Below are positions 26,472-33,836 of a DNA stretch of 52,652 nt, piece by piece. This DNA is from Chthonomonadaceae bacterium. Its GTDB lineage: Bacteria; Armatimonadota; Chthonomonadetes; Chthonomonadales; Chthonomonadaceae. Below the pieces are notes generated by a model. It had not been told where the DNA came from. It saw only the letters and a program-made list of their open reading frames with translations, and did not search any database. Position 1 is the stretch's first letter; each line of letters starts with the position of its first letter. The position numbers and the translations under genes are program-made. The DNA lies in NCBI GenBank assembly GCA_027450145.1, contig DAIDKH010000027.1, positions 1 to 52,652 on the forward strand. Direction: 5' to 3'.

Positions 26472-27473
26472 ATGACATCGCTGGTGACCGGTGCGACAGG
26501 ATTTGTAGGCTTTCATACCGCTGCCTTGCTTGTCGAACGAGGTGAAAAGGTCCGCCTTCTGGTACGATCAACGAGCCGTTTGGACAACGTACGAGAGCTT
26601 TCGTCGTCATCCGCTGACGTCGTGTTCGGTGATCTTAACGACAGTGCCTCACTTGTAAAGGCTGCTGCGGGTTGTGACATGGTATACCATGTGGCCGCTG
26701 ATTATCGACTGTGGGCTGCAAATCCCACCGATCTTTACGAAGCAAATGTCACAGGCTCACTAAACGTTATGCACGCTGCACGAGCGGTAGGCGCCAGGCG
26801 CGTGGTGTATACCAGCACTGTGGGCGCGCTAGGTCACACATCAGACGGTAGTCCAGCGAACGAAGATACCGACGTTTGTGAGGCAGACATGGTGGGGCAT
26901 TACAAACTGTCGAAATATCGGGCAGAGCAGGAAGTGCTTAAATTGGCTGCCGAGGGACAGGATATAGTTATCGTTAATCCTAGCACGCCAGTGGGGGATC
27001 ACGATATAAAGCCGACTCCGACCGGGCAGATCATCGTCGATTTCCTGAACGGTAGGATGCCAGCGTACATGGATACTGGCCTGAACATCGTAGACGTGAG
27101 GGATGTCGCGCAAGGAATTCTACTTGCAGGTGAAAACGGTGTCTCGGGCCGTAAGTATATTTTGGGGTGCGAAAACCTTACTTTAAAGAATATACTGGAT
27201 ACACTTGCACGTATTTCCGGTCGACGTGCCCCCAGAGTGCGGATGCCTTATGCCGCGGCATTTGCAGCAGTTGCGCTAGAAAATGTTGTTGCCCGAGCAT
27301 GTGGCAGTGCGCCGGCACATCCGCTGGATGGTGTTAGAATGGCGCGGCATCCTATGTTTTTTGACGCCTCGCGGGCCGTTAATGAACTTGGGATGCCCCA
27401 GACACCGGTAGAGTGCGCACTTCAGAGGGCAGTGGAATGGTTTCGGTCTAATGGCTACATCAGGGCTAAGTAG
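26472..27473 (+). CDS. hpnA: Hopanoid-associated sugar epimerase HpnA
   Basis: A 333-residue extended SDR starting 10 bases after hpnH. It has the NAD motif GATGFVG (residues 7-13), the HpnA-typical VYHVAADYRLWA (about residue 75), a Ser/Thr in YTSTVGALG, and the catalytic YKLSK (YxxxK). The 'NPSTPVGDHDIKPTPTG' region is also characteristic of the family. HpnA is a predicted NAD(P)-sugar epimerase or reductase that travels with hopanoid genes; its substrate is not firmly established. No strong ribosome site precedes the ATG, suggesting coupling to hpnH translation. Confidence 0.93.
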   Translation: MTSLVTGATGFVGFHTAALLVERGEKVRLLVRSTSRLDNVRELSSSSADVVFGDLNDSASLVKAAAGCDMVYHVAADYRLWAANPTDLYEANVTGSLNVMHAARAVGARRVVYTSTVGALGHTSDGSPANEDTDVCEADMVGHYKLSKYRAEQEVLKLAAEGQDIVIVNPSTPVGDHDIKPTPTGQIIVDFLNGRMPAYMDTGLNIVDVRDVAQGILLAGENGVSGRKYILGCENLTLKNILDTLARISGRRAPRVRMPYAAAFAAVALENVVARACGSAPAHPLDGVRMARHPMFFDASRAVNELGMPQTPVECALQRAVEWFRSNGYIRAK

Positions 27474-27516
27474 CAAACGTTGACTTGGCCCGCCGGGATA
27501 ATTTCAGGAGGTTTGT

Positions 27517-28401
27517 ATGAGTGAGGGTTCACGTCGAACGGTCATAATGGCGCGCGAGGTAGGGTTCTGTTTTGGTGTAAAGCGAGCTATAAACCTTACC
27601 CGGCAGGCACTTGCAGAGCGAAATAACGTTTTCATCCTGGGGGATCTAGTTCACAACAAGCGTGTAACTGATGAGTTGGAAGAGAAGGGCTTGCGGAAGA
27701 TTGAGGATTATGGAAACGAAAAGTCCGGTACCATGATCATTCGCGCCCATGGCCTTCCTAAGGTTCGCCTGCAGGAGGCGAAAAACAGGGGCGTGGATGT
27801 AGTGGATGCCACATGCCCGATCGTTTTGCGCGCGCAGGAAGCTGCGCAGATGCTTGAGCGTGATGGCTACCAGGTTGTTATCATTGGCGATAGCAATCAT
27901 GCTGAGATTAAGGGCATTTTGGGCGCACTAGAAAACCCAGCTCTTGTCATCGACAGCATTGAGGAGCTTCACGAGGCGAAGAAGAGTTATCGCTTGTTGC
28001 GTAAAGTGGGCGTGATTTTTCAAACGACGCACGCGTTGGAGCTTTGTAACAGCATCGTTAACGAGATGCTTATGATGTGCAAAGAGATACGCATTATAAA
28101 CACGATATGCAGGCCGGTTCAAAATCGTCAAGACGATGCACTGGAACTCGCAGGCAAAGTCGATCTTATGATTGTTGTTGGCTCGCGCACTAGCGCAAAC
28201 ACAGTAGAACTGGCTGCGCTGTGCAGGTATCACAATCCGAACACGATACAGGTGCAAAACGCGGACGAGCTGGAACTGCGGGACCTGGATGGATTCAGGG
28301 TGATCGGAATTGCGTCCGGGCTTTCTACCCCCGAAGACCTCGTGGAGGCGGTACGCGTTAAGGTTGTTACCTCTGAACTTGAGCCGGCTGCAGCTAGCTG
28401 A
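27517..28401 (+). CDS. ispH: 4-hydroxy-3-methylbut-2-enyl diphosphate reductase
   Basis: A 294-residue protein with the three [4Fe-4S] cysteines (GFCFGVKRA, DATCPIV, NTICRPVQ), substrate-binding His residues in GDLVHNKR and IRAHG, and the catalytic His/Glu in SNHAEIKG. IspH makes IPP and DMAPP, the last step of the MEP isoprenoid pathway. AGGAGG lies 6 bases before the ATG. Its placement between hopanoid genes ties precursor supply to hopanoid synthesis. The frequent ATC/ATT change in the C-terminal RQ motif (RPVQNRQ rather than AT..RQ) is within family variation. Confidence 0.93.
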   Translation: MSEGSRRTVIMAREVGFCFGVKRAINLTRQALAERNNVFILGDLVHNKRVTDELEEKGLRKIEDYGNEKSGTMIIRAHGLPKVRLQEAKNRGVDVVDATCPIVLRAQEAAQMLERDGYQVVIIGDSNHAEIKGILGALENPALVIDSIEELHEAKKSYRLLRKVGVIFQTTHALELCNSIVNEMLMMCKEIRIINTICRPVQNRQDDALELAGKVDLMIVVGSRTSANTVELAALCRYHNPNTIQVQNADELELRDLDGFRVIGIASGLSTPEDLVEAVRVKVVTSELEPAAAS

Positions 28402-28426
28402 ACATAGTTTCCTATTGACTGCAAAT

Positions 28427-29131
28427 TTGTCGGAGCTTTGTATAATCTTCGCGTTGCCACAGGAGCGCGGCAAGTTCGTTGCGAATGGTAAAACAGGCGG
28501 ACCGCAGGTATTAGTTACCGGTGCAGGCGAAACCGCGGCTTACACCCGTACAAGTTCCCTGTTACGATCAGGCCATTTTGCCAGTCTGCTCATATGCGGC
28601 TACTGCGGTGCATTGTCGGATGTGCCCGTAGGATCCGTAGTTCTTCCCAACACCGTAGTGGCTGGTTACGACGGTGTAGTGTACCAGAGTCTTACACCAG
28701 ACAATGGCATGTTGAGCGCGCTGGACAAGACCTTAAACCAGGAGATCATTCGCGGAGCCGTGCTCGTTTCTGGCAGCCGGGTTCTGCTAAATCGTGAGGA
28801 GAAGCTGGCGGCTGCACGGAAATACTCGTTGGAGCACCCCGCTGTTGTCGATATGGAGTCAGCCGCATGCGCCAGGGCAGCCATGGAACTTAACGTGCCC
28901 TGGGCGGTTCTCAGAGTAGTAACAGACTCTGTGGATGACGAGATGCCCCTTGATTTTAACGCATTGAATGACCGAAACGGGCAGCCACATTTGCTTAAAA
29001 TCGTGTTAGCCTGCCTCATGAAACCCTCTTCTATTAGTGGGCTTATCCAACTTGGCCGTAGATCTAGCGCGGCAACCACCTCACTTCATAAAGCGCTAAA
29101 TGAAATCCGTAGCGCGTGCGGCAGGCCCTGA
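28427..29131 (+). CDS. hpnG: Hopanoid-associated nucleoside phosphorylase HpnG
   Basis: About 230 residues of the PNP/UDP (MTA/SAH nucleosidase-like) superfamily: FALPQE at the start, LICGYCGALSD, VDMESAACARAA (substrate-binding Met-Glu) and VTDSVDDEMP. HpnG removes adenine from adenosylhopane to give phosphoribosylhopane, directly after HpnH. The frame is open to 28310 inside ispH, but related proteins begin a residue or two before IFALP. TTG 28427 is the conventional choice and has no ribosome site. An in-frame ATA at 28442 sits 6 bases after CGGAG and would give the family-like start (M)IFALPQE. The stop overlaps the next ATG by one base. Confidence 0.88.
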   Translation: MSELCIIFALPQERGKFVANGKTGGPQVLVTGAGETAAYTRTSSLLRSGHFASLLICGYCGALSDVPVGSVVLPNTVVAGYDGVVYQSLTPDNGMLSALDKTLNQEIIRGAVLVSGSRVLLNREEKLAAARKYSLEHPAVVDMESAACARAAMELNVPWAVLRVVTDSVDDEMPLDFNALNDRNGQPHLLKIVLACLMKPSSISGLIQLGRRSSAATTSLHKALNEIRSACGRP

Positions 29132-30432
29132 TGAAACCTCTCCTTGCCCTCGGCGTGTTAACCGTGCCCATGGTTGCGCTGGGCCAGGCGCGAAGCCATG
29201 TCGTTCCGCTGAGCGAATGTATCGCCATTGCAGTTAAGCAAAGTCCGCAGATCCGCGCCTACAACGCTGAACTAAATGCCGCGCTAATCAGCGCGGAATC
29301 CGATAGACCTGTCGCGCGGCCAGTGGTCAATCTCATCGCATCCGGCGGTATACAAGGTCCCGGCAGTAAGCTTGACGTTCCTGGAATGACAGAGAACGTT
29401 ACAGTGCCCCAAACATCGGGACGGGTTGGGATACGCCTAGATCAACCTCTATACAGGGCAGGGTTGGGCGCGGCACGCTCGCGCTACATAGCAATTCGCG
29501 AAGCTGCCACGGCCAACTGGAACGAGGAAATTAGTGCCTTTGATCTCTCCGTGGCAGAGGCGTACAACAATGTAATTAAGGCACAGTGGGGAATGGTGCG
29601 GGCAACTAGGGGGCTGGCAGAGGCACAGCAGTTTCATCAGGTCGTTGCGCAACAGATCGCGGCAGGATTCGGTAAGCCAGTAGATATTGGTGACGCAGAT
29701 ACCGCAGTGGCGGAGGCTCAGGCCGGAGTGCAGCGAGCGAAGGATGGCCTACTTCTTGCGCGATACAATTTGAACAACTTAATGGGCCGTCCATTCAATA
29801 CGGCAATAACTTGTGAGATACCCGCATCACTTGTCACGACGTTTGGCAGTACCGACGAGTGCATTCAGTCAGCCTTAAAAGTGAGACCAGAACTAGTTAT
29901 ATTACGTGCGCGATTGAAGGAAGCTACAGCAGGTCGCGCTCTTGCCACCGCACAGTCGATGCCGCAATTAAGTTTACGTGCCGAGGCAGATGAACAGACA
30001 CCAACAGCACTTCAGCGGGAGCACTACGCGGCGGTCATGCTGCACTTTAAGTGGCCCTTGTTAGATGGTGGGCAGTCGCGCCGGGACACTGAGGCGGCTC
30101 AGCAGCAGATTGTACGGCTTCAGTCTCTCCTTACCACGGCGGTTAACGGAATCACACTAGACGTATTGCACCGCAAACAACAGTTGGACGAAGCTAAAGG
30201 CAATCTGCGTGCAGCTATTGTCGCTCGAGATTCTGCCGAAGCTCAGGAGCGAGTGGCGATGGTAAGCTACGAGGTTGGCAAGGGCTCTGCAATGGATCTG
30301 CAAAAAGCTCTGCATACCCTATGGGTGAGTCGCGACGCGGTTGACACGGCAAAAGTCTCTATATTTGATGCCGTTGCTAATCTGCAGCACTCAATGGGGC
30401 AGGATCTTCCAGCTAAAGAGGTGGCAGAATGA
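29131..30432 (+). CDS. TolC-family outer-membrane efflux protein
   Basis: A 433-residue protein from ATG 29131, which overlaps the hpnG stop (TGATG). A signal peptide covers about 1-21 (LLALGVLTVPMVALGQA). Two OEP repeats follow, with LSECIAIAVKQSPQI at the start of the first and a long helix pair containing VAEAYNNVIKAQWG. The second repeat starts near STDECIQSALKVRPEL, as in TolC/NodT proteins. A GTG at 29116 would fall inside hpnG and lacks a signal peptide. It forms the outer-membrane channel of a tripartite exporter with the adaptor encoded next. Confidence 0.9.
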   Translation: MKPLLALGVLTVPMVALGQARSHVVPLSECIAIAVKQSPQIRAYNAELNAALISAESDRPVARPVVNLIASGGIQGPGSKLDVPGMTENVTVPQTSGRVGIRLDQPLYRAGLGAARSRYIAIREAATANWNEEISAFDLSVAEAYNNVIKAQWGMVRATRGLAEAQQFHQVVAQQIAAGFGKPVDIGDADTAVAEAQAGVQRAKDGLLLARYNLNNLMGRPFNTAITCEIPASLVTTFGSTDECIQSALKVRPELVILRARLKEATAGRALATAQSMPQLSLRAEADEQTPTALQREHYAAVMLHFKWPLLDGGQSRRDTEAAQQQIVRLQSLLTTAVNGITLDVLHRKQQLDEAKGNLRAAIVARDSAEAQERVAMVSYEVGKGSAMDLQKALHTLWVSRDAVDTAKVSIFDAVANLQHSMGQDLPAKEVAE

Positions 30433-31706
30433 AGCTGACCGTTAGGTTTGGCGCTGGAATCGGAATTATTGTATGTATTGCTGCATCCGTTCTGTTATTA
30501 GTGCCCAGGCGGTCGCGACCGGCAGTCGTAACTCCTCGCCCGCCTGCGGTGTTTCCGGCCATCTCTAGGCCTAATTCCAAACAACAACCGGTGAGGCTTC
30601 CCAATTACTCTATCCATCTTGCCGGTACCATCGTACCCTCGGCTCAGGCATCGTTGGGGATTATTCAACCCGGCAGGGTGACTGCGCTTCTTGTACGCTC
30701 TGGCAGCATTGTCACCGCGGGACAGACGGTAGTAACCTTAGACGACAGTGCCGCGGGAGCACAGTTTCAACAGGCCATCGCAGGCGTAGCTACGGCCAGG
30801 GCGCAGTTTGCGTCTGCACAAACCGGGCTGAAAGCCGCCGTAATTAAAGGTGAAAGCGAAGTCGAACAGGCTCGTCAGGCGCTTTTCCAGGCAAAAGCAG
30901 GTGAGGCCGCCGCCCAGGAAGGCGTAAGCGCAGCGCGAAGTCAGCAGCATGCCCAACTTGTAGGTGCAGAGACTAATGTCGCCAAAGCCCAAAGCGGTGT
31001 CGCTCAGGCGAGATCTGCCTGGCTTGGGCTTAAAAAGATTGCGGCTGTTGGTGGTGCTTCTGTCATGGATGTGGCCGGGGCCAAGGCACAGTATATGAGC
31101 GCTCAACAGGACCTTTCAGCAGCGGAAGCGCAGCTTCACGCACTTAACGCTGGCTATAAGAATGGGCCTCCTTTTCAGGTCTCCCATGCTCAACAGCAGT
31201 TACAGCAGGCTAGTGCTGGGGTTAGCGCTGCAGCTAAGGGACTGGTTCTTGCCCAGAGAGGGGCGAGTGCAGCGCTAAGTGCAGCACATTCGCAACTGGA
31301 TGCTGCGCGTGCAGGCGTACAGCAGGCGGAAGCAGGGCAGGCAGGTGCGGAAGCAGCCTCAGCTATGACCAGGGTGGTGTCACCCATTGGTGGCGTGGTT
31401 ACAAGTACGGCGATTCACGTTGGCGAAATTGCCCAACCGGGCATGCCGCTCGTCACAATCGTGTCCACAACTGACCCGGGAGCGGAGGCTCTGGCGCCCA
31501 TGCGCGACATGGCTAGCCTGTTTGTGGGTGATAGCGCAATAATTCAGGTATCCGGTTACAAGCCAATTCATGCGGTAGTTAGCTGGGTTTCCCCCGTTGC
31601 CTCACCAGACGGCCGCAATTTCAGGGTGAAGTTCCGGCTTATCCGTGCACCGTTCCACCTGCCGCCAGCTTCGGGCGCAGAGATTACCGTAGATTCTCAC
31701 CGGTAG
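30429..31706 (+). CDS. Membrane fusion protein (HlyD/RND adaptor) with long coiled coil
   Basis: A 425-residue protein joined to the TolC-like gene by an ATGA overlap. One N-terminal helix (residues 9-26) anchors it. A lipoyl half-motif (GRVTALLVRSGSIVTAGQTVV) and its partner (VVSPIGGVVTSTAIHVGEI) flank about 210 residues of Ala/Gln-rich heptads. The beta-barrel part follows (LFVGDSAIIQVSGYK). The coiled coil is longer than in typical RND adaptors and suits a long periplasmic reach. No inner-membrane pump (RND, ABC or MFS) follows before the strand change, so it must use one encoded elsewhere. Export of hopanoids is a guess based on position. Confidence 0.88.
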   Translation: MKLTVRFGAGIGIIVCIAASVLLLVPRRSRPAVVTPRPPAVFPAISRPNSKQQPVRLPNYSIHLAGTIVPSAQASLGIIQPGRVTALLVRSGSIVTAGQTVVTLDDSAAGAQFQQAIAGVATARAQFASAQTGLKAAVIKGESEVEQARQALFQAKAGEAAAQEGVSAARSQQHAQLVGAETNVAKAQSGVAQARSAWLGLKKIAAVGGASVMDVAGAKAQYMSAQQDLSAAEAQLHALNAGYKNGPPFQVSHAQQQLQQASAGVSAAAKGLVLAQRGASAALSAAHSQLDAARAGVQQAEAGQAGAEAASAMTRVVSPIGGVVTSTAIHVGEIAQPGMPLVTIVSTTDPGAEALAPMRDMASLFVGDSAIIQVSGYKPIHAVVSWVSPVASPDGRNFRVKFRLIRAPFHLPPASGAEITVDSHR

Positions 31707-32061
31707 GCTGGCATTATTAGTTGCTGCTATCAAGTTTACGAGGTTTTGGGCCGACGATAATGCACAGTGCTGTACGGTGTGACATTCGTTCGTTGCTTAT
31801 TGTTGAATGTAGTCGTTACAGACAGAAGAGCGCCCGGCCTACGAGCCCATCCGATAGCCGGGCGCTTAAAATTGGCCATATCTTTGCGGTAACCCTTGAA
31901 CTAATGTCACCGTTCATTCACTGCAAATTTGAATTACTCGCCTTGCGGTTCTTAAATGGGAGTGCCAGGCGTGGCCAGTATAGTTCAGCAGTGCAAACGA
32001 GGCTGCCGGCGTACTGATGGACTGGTTGGATTTAGCATTCGCATCGAACACCCCATTGCTG
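31707..32061. other. Intergenic region between convergent genes with a GC-rich hairpin
   Basis: AGCGCCCGGC (31829-31838) pairs exactly with GCCGGGCGCT (31857-31866) around an 18-base loop, followed on the plus strand by TAAAATT. It probably ends the hopanoid/efflux transcript, although it lies 120 bases past the stop. Nothing else was recognised before the stop of the minus-strand anti-sigma gene. Confidence 0.55.
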
Positions 32062-32859
32062 TTATGGCATAGAGGTAGATCGTTGCGCGGCGACAGCGCA
32101 GGCTTCTGCTTCCGAAGCAACGTTGTCTGCAACTCCAAATCCCATTCCGTTGTACGACCACGCGTAAAGCCCTGGTTGTCCCACATTGGTTAGAGCATAG
32201 AAGTGGTTGCCGTCCATTTGAGCAGCGCTAAGAGAGCGAAGCGCAGTTTTTCCTGGTACGACATAAACCGCAGCCATACCGGCTGGGGTGTGAAAGAACA
32301 TCTGCCCGGCCTGCGTGCCGTGCAACATGACCACGGAAACGCCTACGAGGTGAGCGTTGACCAACGATAAATTCACCGGCGGTACAGGGGCGTGTAGCCT
32401 GCTACGCAGCCATTTTGCCCCATTGGCTGGATCAGTAGTTGGATAATCTGGCTGAAGTGGCTGCGTGGAAACTTGCTTATAGTTATCAAGAATCAAACTT
32501 GCAGGAAAACTTCGATCCACGGCTAGACGCGCCCAAACGACACCGAATACGCAGACGAGTAGGAGGGCCGCAACGGATGCGAACTGTAAACGGAACTGCC
32601 GTCGTGGGCGAGCATCCAATCGATTCCATTGCGCTCGAATTTCGCGAAGAACCTGTTCCGAAGGGGCCTCAGAACGCTGAGATCGCTTAAGTGAACGTAG
32701 TGCGGTAGCTATACCTTGCTGTGCTTCCACCCGCAACCGACAGCCTTCACAGCGTGAAATGTGCTCTTCGGCTCGTCGTTGTTCATCGTCGACCAATACA
32801 CCATCGGCATATGGCGCGAGAAGTTCCTGTACATCACTACATTTCATGGTCATGGCCAT
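32062..32859 (-). CDS. Zinc-finger anti-sigma factor
   Basis: A 265-residue protein. The N-terminal zf-HC2 domain has C7 and HISRCEGC (HxxxCxxC, about residues 33-40), the zinc site that holds an ECF sigma factor. One membrane helix lies at about 92-110 (VAALLLVCVFGVVWARL). The ~150-residue outer domain ends with VASEAEACAVAAQR and may sense envelope conditions. The domain order fits a membrane-tethered anti-sigma released by proteolysis. Its start lies 14 bases after the stop of the sigma gene, so the pair is co-transcribed. Confidence 0.92.
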   Translation of the reverse strand: MAMTMKCSDVQELLAPYADGVLVDDEQRRAEEHISRCEGCRLRVEAQQGIATALRSLKRSQRSEAPSEQVLREIRAQWNRLDARPRRQFRLQFASVAALLLVCVFGVVWARLAVDRSFPASLILDNYKQVSTQPLQPDYPTTDPANGAKWLRSRLHAPVPPVNLSLVNAHLVGVSVVMLHGTQAGQMFFHTPAGMAAVYVVPGKTALRSLSAAQMDGNHFYALTNVGQPGLYAWSYNGMGFGVADNVASEAEACAVAAQRSTSMP

Positions 32860-32872
32860 TAGTCCTGCTGGA

Positions 32873-33436
32873 TCAGCTTAATTCAGTATCCTGTAGTTCC
32901 CTAACAAGGGCCTGCCGGATTTGCATTCTGCCGCGGAATACGCGCGACCGTACGGTGCCAATTGGAATTTCGAGGGCATCTGCTGCCTCCTGGTACGAAA
33001 TTTCCTCGACATCCACTAAGAGCACGGCGACTCTAAAGTCCTCGGTAAGACTGTCTAATGCGGCTTCAATTTGATGATCGATAACCTGGTTCATCACAAT
33101 TGATACCGGGTTGGTGGAATCCTCCGGTGCTGCGAAGTCCCACAACCTGCTTTCTGGTCCTACTGCATCAAACGACGTCGTAAGAGGGCGTCTCCTCCCC
33201 TTATCCAAATCGTTAAGATAACAGCGCGTCAATATAGTTAACAGCCATCCTTTGCAGTTGGTTCCCGGCTTAAACAATTCAAATCGCTCGTAAGCGCGAA
33301 CCATGGTCTCTTGAAGGAGGTCTTCCGCCCATTCGCGCTGGCGAGTAAGCCTGTACGCAGCCTGAAAGAGTGATTTGTAGAAGGGCATGGCAACTTTTTC
33401 AAACTGCCTGCGTTTACTTGAGCTGAATAAAGACAT
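32873..33436 (-). CDS. ECF-type RNA polymerase sigma factor
   Basis: A 187-residue sigma70-family protein with region 2 (LFQAAYRLTRQREWAEDLLQET, then AYERFELFKPGTN and GWLLTILTR) and region 4 (FRVAVLLVDVEEISYQEAADALEIPIGTVRSRVFRGR). Regions 1 and 3 are absent, as in ECF (RpoE-like) factors. It is controlled by the zinc-finger anti-sigma encoded immediately downstream. The target regulon cannot be read from the window. The ribosome site before ATG 33436 is weak. Confidence 0.94.
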   Translation of the reverse strand: MSLFSSSKRRQFEKVAMPFYKSLFQAAYRLTRQREWAEDLLQETMVRAYERFELFKPGTNCKGWLLTILTRCYLNDLDKGRRRPLTTSFDAVGPESRLWDFAAPEDSTNPVSIVMNQVIDHQIEAALDSLTEDFRVAVLLVDVEEISYQEAADALEIPIGTVRSRVFRGRMQIRQALVRELQDTELS

Positions 33437-33836
33437 TGGTGGCCATCTACTAGGTAGCGCCTTTCAGCTTTGGAATGGTGAAAGGCCGCACGTACTCTTA
33501 AAGCAGTCGGGCTCCCACGGTGATTGGTTCGCGACACCGCAGGATACCTTCGGTATGAAACGGTCATACAATAATACCCACATGATTTATAAGGTCCGCA
33601 TGCATACCTTAGAGACGAGTTCATGTTTGGTACTATTCAATAAAGTTTGCAATATAGTCACGAAGTTTCGCCGGCGTAGTCAACACAGATGGTTAATGCT
33701 TCCGTGTTACGGGCAGAAGGAATATCCTCCATCTTTGAATAAGCATGTGAGCGTAGCACGCGCACAGGCTCATTGTGCGATTGATTGAACAAAAAGCCGT
33801 GCGCGGCTTTAATTTGAAAATGTCAGGAGATTCGTG
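33437..33836. other. Intergenic region between divergent sigma and rhamnosidase genes
   Basis: No gene was recognised; the 133-codon frame at 33387-33788 overlaps the sigma gene antisense and has no domain pattern. A small hairpin, AAAGCCG-TGCG-CGGCTTT (about 33793-33810), sits 15 bases before the rhamnosidase ribosome site and has T-rich flanks on both strands. It could be a minor terminator or a leader stem. Confidence 0.4.

Noticed and set aside
33387-33788. 133-codon plus-strand frame beside the sigma gene
   Set aside because: It begins antisense to the sigma factor and continues into non-coding sequence without any protein-like pattern.
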